Shown here in pieces: positions 7,185 to 14,869 of a stretch of DNA of 64,000 nt. This DNA comes from Actinomadura rayongensis (GTDB lineage Bacteria > Actinomycetota > Actinomycetes > Streptosporangiales > Streptosporangiaceae), in assembly GCF_009831215.1 (NCBI RefSeq), contig NZ_WUTW01000002.1, positions 1,590,479 to 1,654,478 on the forward strand, read 5' to 3'. The notes under the pieces were generated by a model. It did no database searches and was not told where the DNA came from. It saw nothing but the letters and a program-made list of their open reading frames with translations. Numbering within the stretch: the first letter of the stretch is position 1; the number at the start of each line of letters is the position of its first letter. Made by a program: the position numbers and the translations under genes.

Positions 7185-10000
7185 GGCAGCTCCCTCGGTG
7201 CCCTTCGGATCAGGTCGGTGCGGGCGACGGTACGGGCCAAGCGCAGGCAGTGCCGCTCGGAAGCCATGTCGGCACCGATCATCCGGGCGTGGTGCAGATG
7301 GAGCAGGTCGGCCAGGACCTGGTCGGGGTCCAAGCCGTCCTGGTCCACGAGGAATCGGTATCGGGCCAGCGTTCGGGCCACGGCGTCGTCAGCGACGGGA
7401 CGGCGCGCTCGGTCGAGTTGGGCGGGGTCCAGGCGCGGGCCGCCGCGGTGCGGCACGTGCTCGGCCAGCCAGCGTGCGCCGTCGCCGGTGAAGGCATCGG
7501 CGATGGCGCGCATCCCGCCGGCGGTCGCGGCCTCCCGGTCGCCGGGCAGCCGCCGGACGACCGCGCTGGAGTCGGCGGCGAACACCGCTTCGGCCGCGCG
7601 GAGGGTGGGGCCGGTTCCGTGGCGTGTTTCGGGCCGGTAGGTGTTCAGGGTGTAGTCGTGCAGCAGGCCGTCTTCGGCGAGTTCTTCCGCCCACCGGGCG
7701 AGGTCGTCGGCGGCTTCGGCGAACGCGCTGGCAAGCTCCGTCCCGGCGGGGAACGGAACGCGTAGCCGCATGTGGGGCTGCGGGTCGGGGTAGCGCAGGA
7801 ACCACCAGCCTGTGGGAAGGCCGGGCCGAGTGGCGAGCCGGGCGACGATGCGTTCGACCGTGCCGTACAGCCGCGCGTCCAGCCACCGGGACCGTCCGGG
7901 CCGATGGTGGAGGGTGGTGGCGGGTCGGGCTGGACGAAGCCGGTCCGATGACGGCGTGCGGGCGAGGGTGAGCATGAGTTCGGCTGCCCGTCCAGCGATC
8001 CATCCCGCCGGGCCGGGCGCCTCGGTGAGGACCGCGTTCGGATGCCGGTCGAGGTGGCTCCGCAGCACCGCCAGATGCGCGGGCTCCTCCATGTCCAGGC
8101 GTAACCGGACGTCGTCGCCGCCGAACAGGACGTAGCGCGGAATCCGGTGGTGGTCGCGGTGCCGCCGCCAGGCCGTCCGCCACTGCGGCCACGTCGCCGC
8201 CCGGTCGGGAAGCTCGGTCCCGTGGACGACCCAGCGGGCCGGGTGCAGAATCGCGCGGCCCCGCCGGACGCGCGGCAGGAACGACAGGCTGCTCGCTCGG
8301 CCCCAGTCGAACGGAGCGCATGGTGCCGTCCACGCCGTCCAGATCTCGGTCAGGAACCGGACGAGCGGCTGTTGAAGGTTTTGCAGCCGCACGCTGTTGA
8401 ACAGCAGCGGTTCGACCGGCTGCCCGGTGGTGCGCGACACCAGCCATAGCCGGTGGCTGTCCCCGGCGACGGCCAGGTCCGCCAGGGTCCACGCTGCGTC
8501 GGGGTGGAAGTCTCCGACCGGCAGCACCGGCAGGAGTTCGGGTGTGCGGGCGACGGTCGCCATCCGGGCGTCCAAGGGCGGGCCGGATAGCTGCACCAGG
8601 CCCGAGCCCGGCATAGCGGTCGGGAGACGCTGGTAGGCGCGGCGAAACTGTTCCCGCTCGCCGGGGGTGAGCAGGTGCAGGAACCGCGCGGCGGTGACTC
8701 CGGCGTGCCTGGCTCCGCTCGTGACCGTCAGCGTGAACGCCCCTTTGTCCAGGTCGGCGGCCTGGTCGGCGGCGAGGGTGAACCGCAGTTCGGTGTGTGG
8801 AATCGGTGGCCGATCGTCGTCGCCGCGCAGCGACGCGACCAGTTCGTCGTCTAACACGATCTCGGCGTCGCCGCCGCTGCCGAGGTCCAGAGCCGCGCGC
8901 TGGGCGAGGTCGGCAAGCAGCGCATCGCGAGGCCCGAAAATGGCCGGTCCGCGTCGGTGGGGTGAGCTGCGGTATCCGGCGGGGAACCCGAGCGCGGCCA
9001 CAACTTCCCGCAGCGGCACGGCCGCGCCTGGCCCCCACCGTTCCAGGAACGCGGCGTGGTAGTCGGCCCAGCCCGGCAACCGTGGCGCCACGGCGGCCAG
9101 CGTCTCGGCCGCGTCCTGCGCTTGGGCGACGACGGGGGGCGGGAGCGTCACCGAGCAGCCGACGCGCAGGTCGACCGCGATCCTGTCGCCTGGTTCGGGT
9201 TGCCGGGCGCGGTCGGGGACGTGGTGGTTCAGGTGGGCGGCCGGGTCAGTCACGGTCATCGGCGGCCGGATCTGCGACAGCAGCACTCCTGCCTCGACCA
9301 ACGCGGCCAGCAGCCGCTCGGCCGCCGCGACACCGCCCGGCAGGTCGCGGCCCACCCGCGCGGCCAGCGTTGTGAAGGCAACCGGGGAAGCCGCCGCTTC
9401 CACGGCCGTGCGTACCGGCTCGGTCAGCTCGATCTCGACATCCCAGAACCGGCCGTCGGTCATGCGGGCGCACGGCAGGACCCACATCCCGCCGCGCGCG
9501 TGCCCCAGCGCGTTCGTCATCACCGCGACCGAGCGAAGCGTCGGCAAGTCCCGTTCGGCTGCGGTGGCGGACTCGGTGACCCAGCGGTCGTCGGGACGGA
9601 CCACGGCGTGGTGGTGGCCGTCCCAGCGGACCGCTGCCTGGACACCGAATCCGACTGGCGCCACGCCCGCGAAGCGGCCGAACGGCGTGGGGCGGGTCGT
9701 CCACCGCAGCAGGTACCGGACCGTCGCCTCGACCAGCCGGCGTAGCGTGCGCACCTCTCGCCGCCCGATCTTCTGTCCGGCGGTTGGAGTGGCGTCCAGG
9801 GTGTGAACGATTTGTGCGGTTAGCTGCGGTGTGGCGGCCGTCATCGCCGCCGAGAATCCCGGGAGCGCCCACGCCTCGCGCAGCCAGCCGACCCATGCGT
9901 CGGGCTGGTCGGCGGTCAGGTCGGGCCACGTCGGCAGTACCAGGTCGGCGGGGTGGGCGGCGGCGCGGACCAACGCCGCACCGGGCACCGCGTGGTACAT
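7181..10000 (-). CDS. lanB: Full-length lanthipeptide dehydratase LanB
   Basis: Protein of 939 residues from ATG 10000, preceded by GAGGGA. It is a class I dehydratase: residues 102-111 carry RPTPFGRFAG, the hallmark of the glutamylation (Lant_dehydr_N) domain, and residues from about 705 onward (LDARLYGTVERIV, GWWFLRYPDPQPHMRLRV) form the SpaB_C elimination domain. It would use glutamyl-tRNA to glutamylate Ser/Thr of the precursor and then eliminate to Dha/Dhb. It follows the precursor gene after a 90-nt gap holding a strong hairpin and is coupled to lanC downstream. There is no sign of truncation. Confidence 0.92.
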   Translation of the reverse strand: MYHAVPGAALVRAAAHPADLVLPTWPDLTADQPDAWVGWLREAWALPGFSAAMTAATPQLTAQIVHTLDATPTAGQKIGRREVRTLRRLVEATVRYLLRWTTRPTPFGRFAGVAPVGFGVQAAVRWDGHHHAVVRPDDRWVTESATAAERDLPTLRSVAVMTNALGHARGGMWVLPCARMTDGRFWDVEIELTEPVRTAVEAAASPVAFTTLAARVGRDLPGGVAAAERLLAALVEAGVLLSQIRPPMTVTDPAAHLNHHVPDRARQPEPGDRIAVDLRVGCSVTLPPPVVAQAQDAAETLAAVAPRLPGWADYHAAFLERWGPGAAVPLREVVAALGFPAGYRSSPHRRGPAIFGPRDALLADLAQRAALDLGSGGDAEIVLDDELVASLRGDDDRPPIPHTELRFTLAADQAADLDKGAFTLTVTSGARHAGVTAARFLHLLTPGEREQFRRAYQRLPTAMPGSGLVQLSGPPLDARMATVARTPELLPVLPVGDFHPDAAWTLADLAVAGDSHRLWLVSRTTGQPVEPLLFNSVRLQNLQQPLVRFLTEIWTAWTAPCAPFDWGRASSLSFLPRVRRGRAILHPARWVVHGTELPDRAATWPQWRTAWRRHRDHHRIPRYVLFGGDDVRLRLDMEEPAHLAVLRSHLDRHPNAVLTEAPGPAGWIAGRAAELMLTLARTPSSDRLRPARPATTLHHRPGRSRWLDARLYGTVERIVARLATRPGLPTGWWFLRYPDPQPHMRLRVPFPAGTELASAFAEAADDLARWAEELAEDGLLHDYTLNTYRPETRHGTGPTLRAAEAVFAADSSAVVRRLPGDREAATAGGMRAIADAFTGDGARWLAEHVPHRGGPRLDPAQLDRARRPVADDAVARTLARYRFLVDQDGLDPDQVLADLLHLHHARMIGADMASERHCLRLARTVARTDLIRRAPRELP

Positions 10001-10044
10001 GATTCCCTCACCGTTCGGAAGGCTGAGCGACAGCGAACGACGGG

Positions 10045-10075
10045 ACGAGCCCGGCCCGCTGCGGGCCGGGCTCGT
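10045..10075 (-). terminator. Hairpin between precursor and lanB (attenuator or mRNA-stabiliser)
   Basis: Perfect 14-bp GC-rich stem: ACGAGCCCGGCCCG pairs with CGGGCCGGGCTCGT around a 3-nt loop. It starts 15 nt after the precursor stop and ends about 45 nt before the lanB start. There is no T-run. In lanthipeptide operons such hairpins let most transcripts stop, or protect the 3' end, so peptide exceeds enzyme. That role is inference here; the stem is seen directly. Confidence 0.75.
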
Positions 10076-10090
10076 GGGACCGGGTCGGCG

Positions 10091-10234
10091 TCAGCCGCCC
10101 GAGCAGGCGTCCGAGCCCGTGTTGCCCGAGCCGCAGTTGTCGTCGGTGCTGGTGGCGTACCCGCTCGCCACCGGCCCGGCGTCGACCAGGCGCAGGTTCA
10201 GCTCGGTGTCGAGCGGCGGGTTCTCCTCATCCAT
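10091..10234 (-). CDS. Lanthipeptide precursor peptide (FxLD-like)
   Basis: Peptide of 47 residues; its ATG shares bases with the stop of the upstream methyltransferase (TGATG), and AGGGAG lies upstream. Leader MDEENPPLDTELNLRLVDAG has LNLR where the FxLD family normally shows F-x-L-D. The C-terminal core is hydrophilic: T28, S29, T30, D31, D32, N33, C34, then GSGNTGSDACSGG with C44. The two Cys, with Ser/Thr at 28-30, 36, 39 and 41, allow at most two lanthionine rings. D31-D32-N33 and D42 are candidate sites for the cluster's two methyltransferases. Recognised by size, position, acidic leader and Cys/Ser/Thr-rich tail; core start and ring pattern are unknown. Confidence 0.88.
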   Translation of the reverse strand: MDEENPPLDTELNLRLVDAGPVASGYATSTDDNCGSGNTGSDACSGG

Positions 10235-11493
10235 CACTGGACTCCCTTCTCGTGGTTCTCCTGGGGGGTGAAGGTCACGGACATGCGGCTGCGCCGCTTG
10301 TCCAGTACCGCCCCGTCCGGCAGGTCGCCGTCGGGGGTGTCGGCGGGGAGGACGTGCAGGGTCGGTGCCGGGCTGCCGGCGTCCACCCACGCGCGCATGT
10401 GCCCGGCCATGCGCGCGACGGTCGCCTCGGCGTCGGGACCGTGCGCGCGGGCGCCGAGATCGAACATCCGGTCGGTCCAGCGCAGGGCCGACCGGTAGGT
10501 GAGGGTGATGCCGCCATCGCCTTCGCTGAGGTTGGCGGGGGTCCCGAACCGCCAGGCCGGGGCGACGATGCCTGAGTCGACGGCCTCCTGCTGGGCGGAG
10601 AGCACCACGAACCCCTCGCGCAGCCGGGTCGCCAGCCACAGGTCCAGGTCGGCCAGAACCGTCCGGGGCGGAAGACTCACCCCGGCCCACGCCTCCACCA
10701 CGGGCCGGCTCAGGATGCCTTCGACGGCGGCGGCGTCGACCTTCTCGTCTTCGTCCAGACGCAGATGAACGCCTTCGGCGATGTCGACGTAGCGAATCTC
10801 GTGGGCGCCGTCGCCCTGCATGGGAACGAACCCGCACAGCCGGTGGCTCTCGCTGACCAGGCCGTTCCCCGACGGGCGCAGCGTCCACGAACGGGTCATC
10901 CCGAACGTGCGCAGCGGAACGACCAGGACGCCGTCGTCGGTGAGCTGGTCCCGCCACGCGGGCGGGACGTCCCACGCCCCGACCGTGACGATGATCAGGT
11001 CATAGCGGCGCCCCGGCTCGATCGGATACTCGGCGTCCGAGCACACCACCTTCACGCTTTCGTAGCCCGCTGCGGCCAGGCACGCCGAGGCCCGGTCGGT
11101 CACCTCCGGGTCGATGTCGACGGTCGTCACCGATCCGGACGCACCGACGAGTTCGGCCAGCAGTGAGGCGTTGTAGCCGCCACTGCCGATCTCCAGCACG
11201 TGACGCCCCTCCAGGCCGTCGAGCGCGTCGGCGGCTTGGCCGATCATCTCGGCGATCAGGAACGGCGCCGACACCGAGGAGATGCTCTCGTCGCCGCGCC
11301 GTTTGGTCACGATCGCGGTGTTCTCGTATGCCTCTTCGGCCGGCACGCCAGGCGCGTACAGCTCGCGGGGCACCGTCCGCAGCGCCGCCTCCACTTCCGG
11401 CCGCAGCACGAGGCCCTTCGCGGTGTGATCGGCCGCCAGCCTGTCGACCATCGCGTTCCGCAGATCTTCGCTGCCCATCGTGTCGACGCTCAT
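10234..11493 (-). CDS. FxLD-system PCMT-like methyltransferase
   Basis: Protein of 419 residues; ATG 11493 preceded by GGGGAGAGGAA. SAM-binding motif I reads VLEIGSGGYNASLL, one residue shorter than EIGAGTGYNAALL in the paralogue at 4040-5263, which as I recall is typical of the FxLD-system methyltransferase family. TVDIDPEV and DLIIVTVGAWDVPPAW follow. A C-terminal domain of about 220 residues ends in DKRRSRMSVTF plus a short tail. It is the first gene of the operon and overlaps the precursor start, so enzyme and substrate are translationally coupled. Expected role: methylation of an Asp carboxylate of the modified peptide, leading to aspartimide/isoAsp; activity on this peptide is inference. 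Confidence 0.87.
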   Translation of the reverse strand: MSVDTMGSEDLRNAMVDRLAADHTAKGLVLRPEVEAALRTVPRELYAPGVPAEEAYENTAIVTKRRGDESISSVSAPFLIAEMIGQAADALDGLEGRHVLEIGSGGYNASLLAELVGASGSVTTVDIDPEVTDRASACLAAAGYESVKVVCSDAEYPIEPGRRYDLIIVTVGAWDVPPAWRDQLTDDGVLVVPLRTFGMTRSWTLRPSGNGLVSESHRLCGFVPMQGDGAHEIRYVDIAEGVHLRLDEDEKVDAAAVEGILSRPVVEAWAGVSLPPRTVLADLDLWLATRLREGFVVLSAQQEAVDSGIVAPAWRFGTPANLSEGDGGITLTYRSALRWTDRMFDLGARAHGPDAEATVARMAGHMRAWVDAGSPAPTLHVLPADTPDGDLPDGAVLDKRRSRMSVTFTPQENHEKGVQ

Positions 11494-11849
11494 GTTGTTC
11501 CTCTCCCCATATCCGAGTTGCCCCGGTTCGGGCGACTTGGCGTTCCTTCAGGCCACGCGCGACGACCGGGTTCGGCCTAGCTGCCGATGCCGACGGCGTC
11601 CCACCGCGCAATGGTGCCCGACGGCAGGCTCACCGGACGGCGAAACGCCTTGTGCCGCGTTCACGTGCAGCCTTTGGGGCCGCGATGCCATTACGTGAGC
11701 TTTTGTGCGAAACGGTTCCGGGGTCCTTTCCGCACGCCCGAAAACCAGCGTCGCCAGTGACGCCGCCCGGTTCGCCTCGCATATCCGGTCTGGCCGGTCG
11801 CCAGGTGCGGAACCGCGACCCTCACCGGTGCGCAACCGGTGAACCGCGC
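11494..11849. other. Non-coding stretch upstream of the RiPP operon
   Basis: About 360 nt between the regulatory block at 11850-11938 and the first RiPP gene. A minus-strand open frame (11548-11835) codes only Arg/Pro-rich sequence without a ribosome site and overlaps nothing recognisable. I see no convincing gene. It probably serves as the promoter and 5' leader of the operon. Confidence 0.4.
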
Positions 11850-11938
11850 AGGCTCATCTATTGAAGTCGCACGGCGGGGACGCGGAAACCGCGTTACGGG
11901 GACGCTTGGGGACGTTCAGCGGTGATGCGAACGTCCCC
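11850..11938. promoter_or_regulatory. Palindromic operator-like element, copy 1
   Basis: A perfect 10-bp inverted repeat GGGGACGTTC (11908-11917) / GAACGTCCCC (11929-11938). The flank just before it holds a small hairpin CGCGGAAACCGCG (about 11881-11893). The same arrangement (hairpin with AAACC, then GGGGACGTT/AACGTCCCC arms 13-14 nt apart) recurs at 26090-26158 next to the XRE-PLD gene. Here it stands about 415 nt upstream of the RiPP operon start and downstream of the EEP gene end. Likely a binding site for a dimeric regulator; which gene it serves is uncertain. Confidence 0.6.
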
Positions 11939-12018
11939 GCTCCGTTTCAGCGAGACACCGCGAGCCGACTGTTCGTGTCACCTCCGGGCATAGTGGGGTA
12001 TGCGGGAAACCTGGGATG

Positions 12019-12951
12019 TTATGCCGCTTTCTCGGCCGCAGCGCCGAACTGAAGCGTCGCGACGACGGGGCTGTGATCGGACAGATAGTCATGGCCGCTG
12101 CCCGTCGCGTTGTCCACGCACGAGATCACCTCGTGCGTGACGTGTTCGACGGGGAGGTTGTTGTGCATGATGCGGTCGCACCGGTAGGCGAGCTTGCCGG
12201 GCTCGATGTGACCGACAGTCGGGGTCGTATCGCCGACGGATGCACCGACGTCAACGAACCCGGCGCGAGCTATGGCCTGCGCCGCGCGGCGGTCGCGTTT
12301 GCCGTGCGCACGTCCGTCGTCGGTGTCGTCCGGGCTCGGGAGAGGGTCGGTGGCGGGGACCGCGTTCATGTCGCCCAGGAGGATGGCGCGGCAGTTCTTG
12401 TAGAGGCCGAGCTGCTGTCCTTCTCTGGCGCGCTGGTCCTCTGAGGAAGGCGCCAGATGGGTGTTAAGGAAGTCGAAGGTGCCGATGCCGTCGACGTCGA
12501 CCTCGACGTGAGCGAGCGCGTGCCACCACGACCCGCTGGTGTCATGGGCTTCGCCGACGACGCGGACGCCGGGGCGTTCGCGGACGAAGGTCGCCAGCGC
12601 ACACGCGTGGTGGTTGCTCGGCGTCAGGACCCGGGCCGTCATGCCGAGCCGGTGGGCGACGTGGTGGAGCATCTCCGCGCCGCGGTGCCTCCAGGTCGCC
12701 TCCTGGAGCCCCAGGAGGTCGAGGTCGAGTTCGGCGAGGAGGTCGATCTGACGTTCCAGGCGGGACGCGTCCGTCCCGTCGAGACCGCCTTCGAGCAGGT
12801 TCCACGTGCCGATACGCAAGCTGGTCAAGGAGTCCTCGTTTCGTCGGTGGTCTTCCGGAGGGGAGGTGACCAGCCGCAGGTCGCGGTTCCGGCCGTAGGC
12901 CGGGGACCGGCGCCGCAGCCGGACGCCCGGGGGATTTCCGGCTTGGCTCAC
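12019..12951 (-). CDS. EEP-family phosphoesterase / nuclease
   Basis: Protein of 310 residues from GTG 12951, which overlaps the upstream stop (GTGA). It has the endonuclease/exonuclease/phosphatase signatures in order: RIGTWNLLEGG (about 46-56), LLGLQEATW, LNTHLAP, ILLGDMNAVPA and a final LSDHSPVVA, giving the metal-binding Asn, Glu, Asp, Asn and His. The first 40 residues are Arg-rich and absent from the core fold. It could cut DNA, RNA or a phosphoester metabolite; the family is too broad to choose. It is the last gene of an overlapping five-gene operon and pairs with a second EEP protein. Confidence 0.85.
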   Translation of the reverse strand: MSQAGNPPGVRLRRRSPAYGRNRDLRLVTSPPEDHRRNEDSLTSLRIGTWNLLEGGLDGTDASRLERQIDLLAELDLDLLGLQEATWRHRGAEMLHHVAHRLGMTARVLTPSNHHACALATFVRERPGVRVVGEAHDTSGSWWHALAHVEVDVDGIGTFDFLNTHLAPSSEDQRAREGQQLGLYKNCRAILLGDMNAVPATDPLPSPDDTDDGRAHGKRDRRAAQAIARAGFVDVGASVGDTTPTVGHIEPGKLAYRCDRIMHNNLPVEHVTHEVISCVDNATGSGHDYLSDHSPVVATLQFGAAAEKAA

Positions 12952-13847
12952 AGCCGCGCCGGTCGTAGCTCTAGGGCGCGCTGGCGCGGGGTGTCGGCGC
13001 TGGCCAGGTCGTATTCGGAGACGATGGGGCTGTGGTCGCTCGTCGTGGTGTCGAGCCGGTGATAGTTGCGGATCGCCCGCCGCAGGGGCTCGGTCACGTG
13101 GAACTGGTCGACGCGGACCCGGAGCTGCCCGGTCGCGTCGAGATGGGCGTCGTCGCCGTCCGTCAGGTAGAGCGCGCGGGCGACGTCGACCAGCCTGCCG
13201 GCCTCTAGCTTTCGGGCGATGGAGAAGTCAGCGCGCAGGACGTCGGTCGGGTGCGTGCGCTCTTCGCACCGGGCCATCTGGACGTTGCGGGGCAGCCGTT
13301 CCCACATCGGCTCCGGATCGCCTTCGGGGCAGTAGTTCACGTCTCCCCCGACGATTGCGTGCTGGCCGCCTTTGCGCCACAGCCGTCCGATGATCAGCTC
13401 GGCGTCCTGGAGCGCCTTCAAGCGGGAGCCGGGGAACAGGTGAAGGGAGGCGAGCCGCAGACGCATCCCGTCGGGGATGGGCGAGTCGGGGCTCGCCGCG
13501 ACGACGGTGGCGACACCGAACCCCATCGCCGTCAGGTGGGACCAGCGATCGTCCCAGTGCTCCAGCCGGATACACGCGGGGTCGTAGCCGAGCACGGTGT
13601 GGTTGCGGTCGCTGGACGGCGCGACCAGCAGCCGGAGCGGCCGTCCGTGCGCCGCTAGCTCGTCTTCCCACCGGGCGCGGACGGCTTGGTCGGCGAAGTC
13701 GCGCATCTCCTGGAGGAAGACGACGTCGGGTTCCTGCGCCGCGATGAGCTTGACTTGGTCGCGCCAGCGGTTCGCGGGAACGCCGTCCTCATCGACCGCG
13801 CCGCCGTCCTTGGTGTTCCAGGACAGGGCTTTCAGCAGTCGGGGCAT
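12948..13847 (-). CDS. EEP-family phosphoesterase / nuclease (second of pair)
   Basis: Protein of 299 residues, ATG 13847 with GAGAGGAA upstream. EEP motifs: LKALSWNTKDGG at the N-terminus, VVFLQEMRDF, ASLHLFPGS, AIVGGDVNYCP and TTSDHSPIVSEY near the end. The catalytic set (Asn, Glu, Asp, Asn, Asp-His) looks intact. It overlaps the preceding gene by 59 nt and the following EEP gene by 4 nt, so the two are made together and may form a heteromer. A third family member is at 24913-25851. The substrate is unknown. Confidence 0.85.
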   Translation of the reverse strand: MPRLLKALSWNTKDGGAVDEDGVPANRWRDQVKLIAAQEPDVVFLQEMRDFADQAVRARWEDELAAHGRPLRLLVAPSSDRNHTVLGYDPACIRLEHWDDRWSHLTAMGFGVATVVAASPDSPIPDGMRLRLASLHLFPGSRLKALQDAELIIGRLWRKGGQHAIVGGDVNYCPEGDPEPMWERLPRNVQMARCEERTHPTDVLRADFSIARKLEAGRLVDVARALYLTDGDDAHLDATGQLRVRVDQFHVTEPLRRAIRNYHRLDTTTSDHSPIVSEYDLASADTPRQRALELRPARL

Positions 13848-14241
13848 GATCGTTCCTCTCGCGTCGGGAGGTTCCGGCCGTGGCCGGGCTCAGGAGCGGT
13901 TGGGGGTGGTCGCTGCCCGCCCGGTATTCCGGGCGGGGAGCCGCTGGGTCCGGCGCGAGCCGCTGGACGACGATGTCGGCGACGTCGTCTGGGGCGCTGA
14001 CCGGCGCCAGGACTTCGCCGATGCGGGGACTGCCTTCGTCGTGGTAGATGGCGAAGCAGTCGCCGAGGACGGCAACCTCGATCTTGCGGTGCGTCGCCGG
14101 GCCGTCGCCGTAGGCGACGGCGTAGAAAAGGGGGAACTCCCCGTAGCGGATCAGGACGCCGCAGGACACGCCGCGCGCCTCGGCGGCGCGCTCGACCTGC
14201 TGCAGCAGGCGCAGCGCTTCGGCGGTCACGTCGACTTCCAC
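13789..14241 (-). CDS. Hypothetical small protein of the EEP operon
   Basis: Protein of 150 residues from a GTG at 14241. The first 95 residues look like a compact alpha/beta domain (ALRLLQQVERAAEARGVSCGVLIRYGEFPLFYAVAYGDG... FAIYHDEG); the last 40 are Pro/Arg-rich and overlap the next gene. I do not recognise the family. It overlaps both neighbours in the operon, which argues it is really translated, but the C-terminal overlap of 59 nt is unusually long. Confidence 0.55.
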   Translation of the reverse strand: MEVDVTAEALRLLQQVERAAEARGVSCGVLIRYGEFPLFYAVAYGDGPATHRKIEVAVLGDCFAIYHDEGSPRIGEVLAPVSAPDDVADIVVQRLAPDPAAPRPEYRAGSDHPQPLLSPATAGTSRRERNDHAPTAESPVLEHQGRRRGR

Positions 14242-14369
14242 CAGCGCGCGAGCCGCCGCAGGGCGGGCTGGAGGACGAGCGGCCCGAACAGCCAGCCCCC
14301 GGCGAAGACGATCACCGTGTAGGCGAGGAGGCCCCAGAACAGTTCGGCGAGGTCGTCGGGGGTCATCAT
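14226..14369 (-). CDS. Small single-span membrane protein
   Basis: Peptide of 47 residues starting MMTPDDLAELFW; ATG 14369 overlaps the stop of the upstream gene (ATGA). Residues 10-34 form one hydrophobic helix (WGLLAYTVIVFAGGWLFGPLVL) followed by a basic tail RRLARWW, giving N-out/C-in topology by the positive-inside rule. No family recognised. Its position inside an overlapping operon supports it. It may anchor a partner from the operon at the membrane (inference). Confidence 0.6.
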   Translation of the reverse strand: MMTPDDLAELFWGLLAYTVIVFAGGWLFGPLVLQPALRRLARWWKST

Positions 14370-14707
14370 GCGTCGGCCTCCGCGCCCAGGATGCGGGCGA
14401 GGGCTTGCACGGCGCGGTCGACGTCTTCGGCCAGGCCGATCGCGTTGCGCGGGTCGAAACCCCAGACGAAACGCCACCCGCCCCGGTCCATATCGCAACC
14501 GACCTCCTCCGAGCGGTCGCGGAACGACGCGTGCAGCAGTGGGGGGAGCCCTGTCGCGGTGTCCACGACCTTGCAGGAGATCGCGGGGTAGGCGGTCCTC
14601 GTCGCTTGGGCGAGGTTGGTGAGCCGCACGACGCGGTCGTTGGGCGGCGGGGTCGTCGTGGCGGAGGGCGTTGCGGTCGCGGCGTGGCGCGGCTTTACGT
14701 TGCTCAT
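14366..14707 (-). CDS. Hypothetical protein, first gene of EEP operon
   Basis: Protein of 113 residues, ATG 14707. The N-terminal 25 residues are low-complexity (Ala/Thr/Pro); the rest contains YPAISCKVVDTATGLPPLLHASF and GGWRFVWGFDPRNAIGLAEDVDRAV, a pattern of a small alpha/beta domain. No family recognised. It opens the minus-strand operon that ends with the two EEP genes and lies divergent from the XRE gene at 14870. Confidence 0.55.
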   Translation of the reverse strand: MSNVKPRHAATATPSATTTPPPNDRVVRLTNLAQATRTAYPAISCKVVDTATGLPPLLHASFRDRSEEVGCDMDRGGWRFVWGFDPRNAIGLAEDVDRAVQALARILGAEADA

Positions 14708-14801
14708 GCGGGGTCTCGCCTCGGGTGCGATTTCTGCGATCGGTGTCCGTCTTCATGGACAACTCTTCGCTTCGCTGCTACTGAGTGCCAGGGAACAACG
14801 C

Positions 14802-14839
14802 CTACAGGTAACGCCGATGCGGCTACAGTTCACCTACAA
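14802..14839. promoter_or_regulatory. Helically phased CTACAG repeats between divergent genes
   Basis: CTACAG at 14802, CTACAG at 14823 and CTACAA at 14834, spaced 21 and 11 nt, i.e. about two turns and one turn of the helix, in the gap between the EEP operon and the XRE gene. Such phasing suits a protein binding one DNA face. Auto-control by the XRE protein is plausible but unproven. Confidence 0.35.
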
Positions 14840-14869
14840 AAGCTTGTTGGTGTGTCCGGAAGGCCCCCG

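Noticed and set aside
11548..11835. Possible 95-aa minus-strand gene before the RiPP operon
   Set aside because: Arg/Pro-rich composition, no ribosome site, no resemblance to a second precursor.
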